Positions 16,217 to 23,171 of a stretch of DNA of 64,000 bases are shown here, one piece after another. The notes below the pieces were generated by a model, which did no database searches, had not been told where the DNA came from, and saw nothing but the letters and a program-made list of their open reading frames with translations. Numbering within the stretch: position 1 is the first letter of the stretch; each line of letters begins with the position of its first letter. Source of the DNA: Micromonospora citrea (lineage in GTDB: Bacteria > Actinomycetota > Actinomycetes > Mycobacteriales > Micromonosporaceae); assembly GCF_900090315.1 (NCBI RefSeq), contig NZ_FMHZ01000002.1, positions 3,202,501 through 3,266,500 on the forward strand, read 5' to 3'. Both the position numbers and the translations under genes were made by a program.

Positions 16217-16585
16217 GTGGTTACCGAGAAGCTGCCTCGAATCGTGCTGGTTGACGACCTGCGCTCGTTTCTTGACGGCCGGGTGACGCAGGTGGCTCGC
16301 ACTAGCGCCGCAGGTATCGAGGCACTAGAGCGACACCGCGAACAGCGCTTGGACGAGCTGTGGCTGGATCACGACCTTGGCGGGGACGACACGATCTGGC
16401 CGGTTGTCGAGGTGCTGGAGCGGGCCGCCTTCGAGGAGCGCCCGTTCGATATCGGCGTGGTGTACGTCCACTCGGCGAATCCTGCCGGCCTTGCGAAGAT
16501 CATGCAGGCGTTGCGGCGCTGGGGCTACCACGTCCGGTCGGCGGCTGGATCACCAGATGTTGGCTACCTGCCCGAGGCCGAGTAG
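16217..16585 (+). CDS. cREC-type (cyclic-phosphate processing receiver) domain protein
   Basis: 122 residues from GTG 16217, preceded by GAAGGA at proper spacing. It is a stand-alone receiver-like fold: IVLVDDLRSF near residue 10, LWLDHDLGGDDTIWPV near 50-64, and VVYVHSANPAGLAKIMQALRRWGY near 85-108. The LDHDLG plus H-S-x-N-P-x-G combination is that of cREC proteins, which were predicted by comparative genomics to handle cyclic phosphates on RNA or nucleotides in conflict and repair contexts. No HTH or output domain. It heads the cargo region, divergent from rep. Function here is inferred only. Confidence 0.72.
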   Translation: MVTEKLPRIVLVDDLRSFLDGRVTQVARTSAAGIEALERHREQRLDELWLDHDLGGDDTIWPVVEVLERAAFEERPFDIGVVYVHSANPAGLAKIMQALRRWGYHVRSAAGSPDVGYLPEAE

Positions 16586-16712
16586 CGGCGGGCCATTCCA
16601 AGCGCTGGTAGCGCAGGCGATAGGCGACGCGGGACGGGCGGCTGCCGGCCTTGTCGTACTTCAGTAGATGCGTTACAGGTTGGCTTCACATGATGGGTGA
16701 CTCGACCTCGAC

Positions 16713-16985
16713 CTATTCCTCGCGCGGGTCGCGGGCCAGCATCAGAGGAGCCGATTCGAGGCTCAGCGGGAAGGTCCCTGGGTCGAGGTGGATGTGGACC
16801 CCAGACGGTGCCCTTCCATCCGAGAGGGCGAGGCACCACCGTGCGAGATCCCGCAGGCCGGCGCAATCGCCGAAGATCTCAACTGAGCCGTCAACGATCT
16901 CGACGGACACTGTGCCACCCTCCACGGGCGCCACGACGCCATGCGCGCTGTCGTAGCCGGGCACCGACAACACAATCTCATCCAT
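16713..16985 (-). CDS. Imm32-like immunity-type protein
   Basis: 90 residues from ATG 16985. Its middle (about 28-65) reads as GGTVSVEIVDGSVEIFGDCAG-type strands followed by LRDLARWCLALSDG and a terminal SGVHIHLDP. This resembles the polymorphic-toxin immunity family Imm32 (strand-strand, G-D-x-A-G-L-R-x-L-A helix, H-x-H-L-D). No toxin gene is adjacent. The family call is from pattern memory and moderate. It is convergent with the cREC gene. Confidence 0.5.
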   Translation of the reverse strand: MDEIVLSVPGYDSAHGVVAPVEGGTVSVEIVDGSVEIFGDCAGLRDLARWCLALSDGRAPSGVHIHLDPGTFPLSLESAPLMLARDPREE

Positions 16986-17695
16986 GCGGCGAGTGTGCCC
17001 CAGGCTGAGCCGTTGCTGCCTCACGGTGTCACCCGTCAAGTGGAGCCGCTGCGTCACGCATCAAGTGGAGCCCGACAGGCGGCTGCCGGCCTGTGTGAGG
17101 ACTTTCTGTACGTCTATCAAGGCGGCCCTGAACGGGCCGCACGCGCCGCCGCCTGGGCGCGCGTCCCGTCGCTACGCTGGCGCTCCGACTCCGGGCACGC
17201 AACACGCCCGGCGGCTGGCGCGGAGAGCGGAAAGCCCGGAGGGGCCGCCGCATGACGACAGCAGCGTTGATCGGGTGAGGGTGGGCCGGCAGCCGGCCGG
17301 GCCGCGCGGCCACGAGCCGCGCGGCGTAGGGGAGCGCACGCCGGCCGCGTCGGCGAACTGGCGGCGGTCGCGAGGTTGCGGCTACTGCGCCTCCGGCGGG
17401 GGCGCTCCGGCTCCAGGATGGCCAGGGCTTCGTCGGCGAGTCACGGTCCGTGGGTGGTCGCGGTGGGAGCCATCCCGCCCGCCATCGACCCGGGCAAGCC
17501 GAGCAGACCACCGCCCGACCCGCCAGCGTCCGTACGGGTGTCAAGGTCCGCTTGACGTGGCGGGCCGGGCGGTGGCCCGCTCCCCAGGAGGGCGGGTCGA
17601 TGGCAGACGGGATGGAGGTAGTCGGTTGATCTCTGTTCGGCCGCGATTCCTGCTGTGGACGGAAGGTCCTTTGCGGAGCCCCTAGCATCCGTCGC
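16986..17695. other. 710-base stretch without recognisable gene
   Basis: Open frames on both strands here are Arg/Pro/Ala-rich shadows without domains. The stretch holds a direct repeat (17036-17072) and an imperfect inverted repeat around tgtcaaggtccgcttgac (near 17538). It may be a decayed part of the element, for example where transfer genes would normally lie. Confidence 0.4.
17036..17072. repeat. Direct repeat tcaagtggagcc x2
   Basis: Copies at 17036-17047 and 17061-17072, 25 bp apart, each preceded by a gtcac-containing segment, so the underlying unit is about 25 bp. Could be iteron- or clt-like; no known match. Confidence 0.45.
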
Positions 17696-18589
17696 ATGTC
17701 ACGAATCGCGAAGGTGCGTCGGCTGGTATGGGTCTGGGGTCCGCTAGTGGTAGCGGTGGCCCTGTTGGCGCAGTTGATGGCTGTGGTGTGGGGCGGCCTT
17801 CTGCCGTTTAACCAGAGCTTCAGTGCCGGGGGGGGGGACGGGGAATGGCTGAACCTGTTGGCCACCGTCACTGGCCTAGCTGCCCTGACGTCAGCACTCG
17901 GCGGGCTGGTGGCGTCCAGCATGCTCTCCGGCGTGATGAGGCGACTTGGCGTCATTGCGTTGGTTGCTGCGGCAGGCCTGACCTCTGTTCCGTTCCTTCG
18001 CGGGAGGGCCGCAGAGGCCCGTGACGTCAGCCTGGCGATTGGTGGGCCGGAGACTTCAGTGACTATCGCCCTGGCCGTCGGGCTCGTGTTGGGTGGCCTG
18101 GCTGCTGGGGCCTTGCATACGCGGGATGGCCGGGCTTTGGCCACCGGCCTGGCGGTCACCATCGTCGCGGTGTGGGTGTTGTTCGTGGTTGCTACCTGGC
18201 TCCCGGTTCCCAAACTCGGCCCCGCCGTTCAAGCGCCGCCAATCGGAATTCCCAGCGACGTGTTCAGGACTGGTGAGCTGAAGTGGCTCGGCGGCTGGCT
18301 TCCACTTCTTCCATTTTTGTGGGTAGTGATTGGAGCCGCCTCAGCGATCGCTGCTAAGCGTTTCGCCACGAGCCGGGCGATTGTTGTGCTTAGTGGCATG
18401 CTCGGGGCGGTACTTATCTCGCTCTCGTTTTTCACGGCTCGTCCCAGCGGCGGCCCATATATCGACCACGGGACGGTTCAAAACGGTGCGTTCGGCTATG
18501 CCCTGATGCTCATCGGTGGTGCACTACTCGGAGCCGCCCTCGCCAGCCGCGTTCCGGTGTGGGGCACGCAGGGGCACAGGACAGCGTGA
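17696..18589 (+). CDS. Multi-pass membrane protein, unknown
   Basis: 297 residues with about seven hydrophobic segments (roughly 12-32, 52-72, 83-100, 120-140, 148-168, 198-220, 230-250 and 268-288). The N-terminus is basic (MSRIAKVRRL). No transporter motif or catalytic pattern is recognised. Base composition is lower in GC than the chromosome, for example 18301-18470, which suggests recent acquisition with the element. Possibly a membrane effector or immunity component, but that is speculation. Confidence 0.65.
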   Translation: MSRIAKVRRLVWVWGPLVVAVALLAQLMAVVWGGLLPFNQSFSAGGGDGEWLNLLATVTGLAALTSALGGLVASSMLSGVMRRLGVIALVAAAGLTSVPFLRGRAAEARDVSLAIGGPETSVTIALAVGLVLGGLAAGALHTRDGRALATGLAVTIVAVWVLFVVATWLPVPKLGPAVQAPPIGIPSDVFRTGELKWLGGWLPLLPFLWVVIGAASAIAAKRFATSRAIVVLSGMLGAVLISLSFFTARPSGGPYIDHGTVQNGAFGYALMLIGGALLGAALASRVPVWGTQGHRTA

Positions 18590-18774
18590 AACGCACGGGG
18601 GCCCGATGTGTGCCGTAGGCCGGGTGACTAACTGGGTGACGACCGGGACGGACACCAGCGGACGAGCATGGACAGTGATGGACCGTTCTAGCAGGCCAAT
18701 GCCCATGGAACGGCAGGTCAGCGCCCTGTGTTGGTTGCCTGGGGGTCAAGCAGTCGGGCGCCGGCCTTCACCTC

Positions 18775-19479
18775 TCACACGTAGTCACGCCAGAGGGTCA
18801 CAGTCACCGTGGGCTCTCGGAACTCCTGATCGATGTAGTGGGCGAGGTCGTGGCCATACACGATGGTGTCGGTCAGCCGGTGGATGGACAGCACGGGATG
18901 CCCGAAGGAGCCGCGGCCGGCCGGCAGGTAGCGGTGGGCGTACACGGGAACCATCTGGGGAACGTCGGCGAGAAGGCGCTTTGCCTTGGCAATGCGCCGG
19001 ACGAGGTCGTGAGGGCGATTGCCCCACCCGGGTGGCCACTCGCCCTGCTCGATGTCGTCGAGCGCGGTTGTGAGCGGCCAATCAACCTGCTCTTGCAGGG
19101 TGGCGGAGTCAAGTTGGCGCCAGTTCGGCCAGCCCCAACTTGCCTTGTCGGGATGGTCATCGGGGCCAGGTGTCCAGACTGGCAGCCCGGCCGTGAGGAA
19201 GGCGCGGTGGTCGTCGGCGAACTCGAAGCCGAACCGTCGCTCGATGCTGACGAACTCGGCGTCGGTGAGCCCTGGCTGGATGTCCACCAGGTCTAGTTGT
19301 GCTAACCGCCGAGCGGCGTCGATACCCAATGCGACACCGGCACCATCCGTCACCGGGATAGCGTAGCGACCTGGCAGCCGTACGCGCGTGCGGGTAATGA
19401 GAAGCGCAGGGGGCAGCAGAGAGGCAGCGAACGAGACGGCAACCGATACCACCGGACGCGGCTGGAGCCCGAACAACAT
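18775..19479 (-). CDS. SUKH/SMI1-KNR4-like protein
   Basis: Up to 234 residues; the first ~25 form a hydrophobic segment and the true start may be further in. The rest matches the SUKH pattern of actinobacterial SMI1/KNR4 homologues: PGLTDAEFVSIERRFGFEFADDHRAFLTAGLP near 70-100, W-G-W-P-N-W, then P-P-G-W-G and VPVYAHRYLP, ending in VLSIHRLTDTIVYG. SUKH proteins are frequent immunity proteins of polymorphic toxin systems. No toxin lies next to it here. Minus strand, between two unrelated cargo genes. Confidence 0.65.
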   Translation of the reverse strand: MLFGLQPRPVVSVAVSFAASLLPPALLITRTRVRLPGRYAIPVTDGAGVALGIDAARRLAQLDLVDIQPGLTDAEFVSIERRFGFEFADDHRAFLTAGLPVWTPGPDDHPDKASWGWPNWRQLDSATLQEQVDWPLTTALDDIEQGEWPPGWGNRPHDLVRRIAKAKRLLADVPQMVPVYAHRYLPAGRGSFGHPVLSIHRLTDTIVYGHDLAHYIDQEFREPTVTVTLWRDYV

Positions 19480-19575
19480 GCATGAACTGGGGTTTCCTGG
19501 CAGCAGTCGACAGCCGTCGGTGCTCTCTAGCCGCGTTCACACCGAAGAGGTTTGGCGTGGCTGTCGCTGCCAACG

Positions 19576-19839
19576 TCAGTGCTCCCCCGCCGCTCGGAGG
19601 ACATGACCTGGCTCTACGTCAGACCCTGCCACGTCAGGCAGTACGAGGGACGTGCTGCCGGGACGCGAGTGCAGCTCAACGAAGGCGCGGGTTGTGGCCA
19701 CGACGTTGCCGTCACACAGCACCTCCACCATGTCGCCTTGGCGCAGCCCGGTCGGACTACAAGACCCGGACACGATCACTGGGCGGCCCGTGACGTTGAA
19801 AACCTGGGAGATCACCATCTCGAAGCTCGGTTCCGGCAC
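19576..19839 (-). CDS. Single-domain EF-Tu domain II-like protein
   Basis: 87 residues from GTG 19839 (longer ATG at 19878 possible). Nearly the whole chain follows the beta-barrel pattern of translation-factor domain II: F-E-M-x-I-x-x-V-F-x-V-x-G-R-x-V-I-V-x-G, then G-L-R-Q-G-D-M-V-E-V, an E-L-H-S region, and V-E-P-G-H-V-L at the end. No GTPase (G-domain) is present. A TACACT -10-like box lies 6 nt before GTG and there is no Shine-Dalgarno, so the mRNA may be leaderless. Such lone domains occur in actinobacteria without known function; ribosome or tRNA binding can only be guessed. Confidence 0.62.
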   Translation of the reverse strand: MPEPSFEMVISQVFNVTGRPVIVSGSCSPTGLRQGDMVEVLCDGNVVATTRAFVELHSRPGSTSLVLPDVAGSDVEPGHVLRAAGEH

Positions 19840-19845
19840 GAGCCG

Positions 19846-19851
19846 AGTGTA
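19846..19851 (-). promoter_or_regulatory. TACACT -10-like box, leaderless start
   Basis: On the minus strand TACACT is followed by 6 nt and the GTG start at 19839. No convincing -35. Confidence 0.35.
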
Positions 19852-20038
19852 GGAACGGCTGGGGCACAGATGGGGCACAAGACAATGTGAAACGTCGGCA
19901 ACCAGCCACCAATGACGTGAGCCCAGGACGGGGCGTGACCAGCGTGTCGACCAGGCCGATGCAGGTCACGGAAGGCCCCATCTAAGTTCCGCTTCAACGT
20001 CTGGGGTGGGCCGACTCAAGCTGACCTCGTACATCTCG

Positions 20039-20485
20039 TCAGGGCATGCCCGCGTATCGGAGTGGGAGCGGAGGTCGGGGCCGACGCCACGCAAGGCAGG
20101 CCAGGATGGTGAACATGACCAGAAGCGCCACCGCGACGAGCAAGACCAACCATCCAGATCGATCGTCAGCCTCACGCACTCTGAGGCAAGGGTCGCTCTT
20201 TGCGTGGCGAACGCGGATGCGGTCACCGGTAGTCACAGCCCGGTTCGCGTCAATCGAAACGCGCAGAAGGGATTCGCACACCTCGCCATGATTCGTATTG
20301 AACTGAACTGCCAGGAAGGTCCGGGCTCCGCGATGCTCGACGTCCAGCACCTCAGCGACTGCCTCTGATCCCCCACGCTCGTCTGCGATCGACCACGAGG
20401 CTAGCGCCGCAAGCACGATCGCAAAGACCAAACCGAACGCCGAGAACAAGCGCAGGAGGTTTCGGCGCGGCCGTCGGCGATCCAT
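20039..20485 (-). CDS. Two-helix membrane protein, DUF3592-like
   Basis: 148 residues: basic N-terminus (MDRRRPRRNLLRLF), helix at about 14-34, an extracytoplasmic beta-rich domain about 40-108 (AEVLDVEHRGARTFLAVQFNT ... GDRIRVRHAKSDPCLRV), then a second helix about 112-132. This topology and the 'D-R-I-x-V-x-Y/H-x-P' type strand resemble DUF3592 proteins. Function unknown. Part of the element cargo, lower GC than flanks. Confidence 0.65.
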   Translation of the reverse strand: MDRRRPRRNLLRLFSAFGLVFAIVLAALASWSIADERGGSEAVAEVLDVEHRGARTFLAVQFNTNHGEVCESLLRVSIDANRAVTTGDRIRVRHAKSDPCLRVREADDRSGWLVLLVAVALLVMFTILACLAWRRPRPPLPLRYAGMP

Positions 20486-20688
20486 GGCTGGACTCTAGAA
20501 CAGGTCAACAACGACCTGGCGCGGTCAACGCGTCTACAGGTAGCCCACACGCCGAGCTGGGCCGTCAACGGGCCGTCAAACGCTAACCAGAGATGACCAA
20601 CGACAACTGGCAGCACCAGGCCAGCCGCTTTGTGGCAGCAGCTGGCCTGGTGGGCGACGGACGAGTCGACCTGTGCGCCGGTCACAGC

Positions 20689-20694
20689 TAGGGT
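20689..20694 (+). promoter_or_regulatory. Promoter (-10 TAGGGT) for leaderless gene
   Basis: TAGGGT at 20689-20694, with TCGACC (20666-20671) 17 bp upstream as a -35. The GTG start at 20703 is 8 nt past the -10, so transcript and reading frame begin at about the same base. Confidence 0.5.
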
Positions 20695-20702
20695 CTGTTG
20701 CC

Positions 20703-20996
20703 GTGGAGTTCGCAGCCGGTATCCCCAGCCGGTGGATCGTGACCCTGCGGTCTGGCGCGGTAATGGAGGTGGCGGCTGACGCGTACAGCGAAGCGGACGG
20801 CCAGCTCCTGTTCAACGTGCTGGTCGATGCAACTGCTGCCGAACAGGATCAGATGGTGATCGACTGGCGGATACCGAACAACAACCCACGACGCGTCGGC
20901 GTCGTGGTGGCCAAGGTGCCGGCAGCCGAAGTCGCCGATATCTACACCGCTCTGTCATGGTTCGACGATGGCAGCAGTGTCGACACAACCACCTGA
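20703..20996 (+). CDS. Small hypothetical protein of the element
   Basis: 97 residues from GTG 20703, picked because a -10 box lies directly before it. Beta-rich (PSRWIVTLRSGAVMEVAADAY near the start), then an acidic helix. No domain recognised, no signal or membrane segment. Cargo gene of unknown role. Confidence 0.55.
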   Translation: MEFAAGIPSRWIVTLRSGAVMEVAADAYSEADGQLLFNVLVDATAAEQDQMVIDWRIPNNNPRRVGVVVAKVPAAEVADIYTALSWFDDGSSVDTTT

Positions 20997-21175
20997 CTAA
21001 CGCGCCAGTGCGCCGCCGCTGTCGACAGCAATGGTGACAGCAACCAGCGCGGACGGAGCGAGCCTCCCAGGCCGTGCAGGACGGTGGCCCGAGGCCAGAG
21101 ACGCTTACGGACCCCGCCGGACGGAGCGCCCAGAACTTGTAAGCGAGGCGTCGCGCCTCCGGGGGTAGCCCTGGC

Positions 21176-21400
21176 TTACCGGGGAAGCGGGTTGGCGACG
21201 TAGACGCCCTTGCCCTGCCGGCCGTCGATCAGGCCCTCGGCCTTGAGCACGAGCATGGCGGCGCGAATCACTGTGTTGCTGACCTTGTAGTGCTCGCAGA
21301 GGGCGGCGAACGAGGGCAGCTTGTCACCCGGCTTCAACTGGCCGGAGCTGACCTGCTCGCGGATATCTCGGGCGACCTGTAGGTAGGCAGCTTCAGACAT
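21176..21400 (-). CDS. Small GntR-family regulator (wHTH only)
   Basis: 74 residues, consisting of only the GntR winged helix: YLQVARDIREQVSSGQLKPGDKLPSFAALCEHYKVS, then TVIRAAMLVLKAEGLIDGRQGKGVYV. It lacks any ligand domain, as in many AICE regulators of the KorSA/Pra type. It is divergent from the three-gene operon at 21618, with a palindrome (21457-21475) between them. Probably represses that operon and itself. Confidence 0.88.
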   Translation of the reverse strand: MSEAAYLQVARDIREQVSSGQLKPGDKLPSFAALCEHYKVSNTVIRAAMLVLKAEGLIDGRQGKGVYVANPLPR

Positions 21401-21456
21401 AGGTGGTGCTCCCAGCTTGGCGGCTGGTGCAAGCAGACCACATCGCGGGCTCGACT

Positions 21457-21475
21457 TACAACGCTATGTGTTGTA
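21457..21475. promoter_or_regulatory. Palindromic operator, probable GntR site
   Basis: TACAAC-GCTATGT-GTTGTA, perfect 6-bp arms with 7-bp spacer, located 4 bp upstream of the -35 of the rightward promoter. Confidence 0.55.
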
Positions 21476-21479
21476 GCTG

Positions 21480-21508
21480 TTGACCCTGCGCACATTGCGT
21501 CCTAAGTT
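21480..21508 (+). promoter_or_regulatory. Promoter of three-gene element operon
   Basis: TTGACC (21480-21485), 17-bp spacer, TAAGTT (21503-21508). Directly beside the GntR palindrome. Confidence 0.6.
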
Positions 21509-21617
21509 GCTCGTGGGGCTACCCAGCTTGGCGGCCGGGTCGTCCTGCCGTGGGTGCCCTGTCTCCGGACACGGCTGACCGGGTGCCCACGGGACCCCAG
21601 CGTCGGCCGGAGGCGTG

Positions 21618-21887
21618 ATGACCAGACCGAACGATGCAACTGGTTCGACCGAAGGTGACGTGCGGGGTACCGGCTACCATCAGAGGCGGGACAACAGCCA
21701 GCGGCGCGTGTCCTACGGCGAGTACGTCTTGGCGGCGGCGCTGGCCCTCGCCCGCCGGCACCGGCCCGTCTGGTCCTGGCGGCAGTGGCGGCACATCTGC
21801 CGCTGCGGCAACGACCTGCCCTGCCGAAGCCGTCATCCCATCCCGATCAACCGCGGCCACTGGCCGAGCCAGGACGCGCCGCGATGA
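21618..21887 (+). CDS. Small hypothetical protein, first of element operon
   Basis: 89 residues from ATG 21618 (GTG 21615 also in frame) with GGAGG just upstream. The second half has RRVSYGEYVLAAALALARRHRPVW and then HICRCGNDLPCRS, a three-cysteine cluster near residues 63-70. It ends with ATGA overlap with the next gene. Function unknown; the cysteines suggest metal binding, like the next protein. Confidence 0.6.
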   Translation: MTRPNDATGSTEGDVRGTGYHQRRDNSQRRVSYGEYVLAAALALARRHRPVWSWRQWRHICRCGNDLPCRSRHPIPINRGHWPSQDAPR

Positions 21888-22102
21888 CGAAACACCTTCC
21901 GGTCACACCGGCCTGGATCTGCGGCGGCTGCGGTGCCGACTGGCCCTGTCAGACCCGGCGGCGCGAGCTGCGAGCGGAGTACGACCGCGCCCCGGTCTCG
22001 TTAGCCCTCTACCTGGCCGCGCAGCTCGTCGACGCCGCCCCGGACCTGGCCCACGTCCCCGCCGGCCACCTACATCACCGATTCCTCGGCTGGACCCGAT
22101 GA
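21884..22102 (+). CDS. Small CxxC protein, paralogous in type to 10638 gene
   Basis: 72 residues: PAWICGGCGADWPC near residues 9-22, then LRAEYDRAPVSLALYLAAQLVDAA. The same C-x2-C...W-P-C plus amphipathic helix layout is found in the chromosomal 10638 gene. Overlaps both neighbours by ATGA. Often annotated flavin reductase without visible support. Confidence 0.65.
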   Translation: MTKHLPVTPAWICGGCGADWPCQTRRRELRAEYDRAPVSLALYLAAQLVDAAPDLAHVPAGHLHHRFLGWTR

Positions 22103-22272
22103 GCATCCTGCGACCCGGCGACGAGAAATTCCACTACAGCGACGGCTCCCACAAGTGGATCCCGCCCGATCCCGACTACGACCAGGACGTCTGGGACGAG
22201 CAGGTCCGCCAACACAAGCAGGGCCACCTCAGGAACGAGCAGCCCAAGGTCCGCATCCAGCGCCTCGTGTGA
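22099..22272 (+). CDS. 57-residue hypothetical protein, last of element operon
   Basis: Starts by ATGA overlap. Sequence begins MSILRPGDEKFHYSDGSHKW and continues with acidic/aromatic residues (PDPDYDQDVWDEQV). Ends 8 bp before the right arm repeat and 112 bp before attR. No known domain; translational coupling supports that it is expressed. Confidence 0.6.
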   Translation: MSILRPGDEKFHYSDGSHKWIPPDPDYDQDVWDEQVRQHKQGHLRNEQPKVRIQRLV

Positions 22273-22280
22273 CGCCAGCA

Positions 22281-22301
22281 GTACAGCAGCGAAGTACAGC
22301 A
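22281..22301. repeat. Right arm-type repeat (double gtacagca)
   Basis: Identical 21 bp to the left copy at 12639-12659, same orientation, about 84 bp inside attR. Confidence 0.65.
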
Positions 22302-22384
22302 ACCGTGCCGGCCGAACCGGACCGAGACGCACGCCAGCAGGCCGGACGACCTCGAACGACACCCGACCCAACCGGCTCGCCGGC

Positions 22385-22424
22385 AATCCATAGGTTCAGG
22401 GTTCGAGTCCCTGGCGGCCCACTC
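22385..22424. other. attR core
   Basis: 40-bp exact copy of the tRNA-Lys 3' part (12547-12586). No acceptor 5' half or anticodon stem precedes it, so it is not a tRNA gene. Confidence 0.92.
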
Positions 22425-22467
22425 CTCCGCAGGTCAGCAGTAGGGACGAGACCCAGGCCCCACCCGA

Positions 22468-22485
22468 GGTACAAATTTCTGTACC
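22468..22485. promoter_or_regulatory. Operator of the Phd/YoeB operon
   Basis: GGTACA-AATTTC-TGTACC, perfect 6-bp arms, 17 bp before the antitoxin ATG. YefM/Phd-family antitoxins bind TGTACA-type palindromes, so autorepression is expected. Confidence 0.65.
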
Positions 22486-22502
22486 TACCACCGGAGGTGG
22501 CC

Positions 22503-22778
22503 ATGCGGACCGTGAGCTTCACCCAGCTACGGCAGAACCTGGCGGCCGAACTCGACAGCGTCATCAACGACGCGGAGGAAGTGGTGGTGACCCGGTCGGG
22601 CCACGAGCCGGTGGTGATCGTTCCGCTCGCCGAGTACGAGGCGATGAAGGAGTCCGAATACCTCCTTCGCAACCCGGCCAACGCCGCAGCCCTGCGCCGC
22701 TCGATCGCGGAGCATGAGCAGGGCGACGCGGTCGAGCGGGACCTGGTCGACCCGGCCACCTCCCGGGACGTCGCGTGA
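22503..22778 (+). CDS. Phd/YefM-family antitoxin
   Basis: 91 residues. The N-terminal DNA-binding part (MRTVSFTQLRQNLAAELDSV ... EVVVTRSGHEPVVIVPLAEYEAM) is the classic PhdYeFM fold. The C-terminal toxin-binding tail is helical and acidic. Shine-Dalgarno GGAGGTG precedes ATG. It overlaps the toxin start by 4 bp. It neutralises the YoeB toxin and represses the operon. Confidence 0.93.
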   Translation: MRTVSFTQLRQNLAAELDSVINDAEEVVVTRSGHEPVVIVPLAEYEAMKESEYLLRNPANAAALRRSIAEHEQGDAVERDLVDPATSRDVA

Positions 22779-23032
22779 GGCTGGTCTTCACCGCGACCGC
22801 CTGGAACCAGTACCTCAGCCACACGGACCGAAAAATGGTCGAGCGCATCAACGACCTCGTCGCGGACGTGATGCGCAACGGGTACGAGGGCATCGGCAAG
22901 CCGGAAGCCCTTCGGGGAAAGCTGTCCGGCTTCTGGTCCCGCCGGATTGATCGCGAGCACCGGCTGGTGCATCGGATCACCAAGGACGACATCGAGATCA
23001 TCGCCTGCCGCTACCACTACGGCGATCATTAG
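22775..23032 (+). CDS. YoeB/Txe-family ribosome-dependent mRNA interferase toxin
   Basis: 85 residues from GTG 22775 (GTGA overlap). RelE-fold features: TATAWNQYLSHTDRKMVERIN early, GKPEALRGKLSGFWSRRIDREHRLVHRI in the middle (E and R catalytic positions), and IIACRYHYGDH at the C-terminus, with the final H-Y-x-D-H typical of YoeB. It cleaves mRNA at the ribosomal A site in known members. Located about 350 bp outside attR, so it belongs to the chromosome flank, not the present element. Confidence 0.93.
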   Translation: MRLVFTATAWNQYLSHTDRKMVERINDLVADVMRNGYEGIGKPEALRGKLSGFWSRRIDREHRLVHRITKDDIEIIACRYHYGDH

Positions 23033-23171
23033 CGGACCGGGCTGGAAGCGGGAGCACCGATATCCCGATCGAGGCCGTAGCGCCGTGATCTTGGTTCGTT
23101 ACGGCAGCGGATGCAGCAGCACCGACGTCTTCGTTCAGACAGTCCCTTGCGCGGGCGGCGTCAGACGCTTG

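Larger units (their letters stand above)
12547..22424. mobile_element. AICE-like integrated element at tRNA-Lys, no transfer gene seen
   Basis: The element is bounded by a 40-bp perfect direct repeat of the tRNA-Lys 3' end. It contains a rep-xis-int operon of the pSAM2 type reading toward the tRNA, about ten cargo genes, and 21-bp repeats near both ends. It is about 9.84 kb long when one att copy is counted. GC content visibly drops in the cargo (about 17.7-20.5 kb) compared with the flanks. Typical AICEs also encode an FtsK-like TraB translocase and Spd proteins; I find neither, so this copy may be excisable and replicative but not self-transmissible. Confidence 0.88.

Noticed and set aside
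16984..17685. 233-residue plus-strand frame in the element
   Set aside because: Arg-rich shadow-like sequence with no domain or start signal; the region is described as gene-free instead.
17029..18213. 394-residue minus-strand frame opposite the membrane protein
   Set aside because: Low-complexity Arg/Thr/Pro composition; the plus-strand gene has clear helices and start.
22385..22424. Second tRNA-Lys gene
   Set aside because: Only the 3' part of the tRNA is present; no acceptor 5' strand, D arm or anticodon stem.
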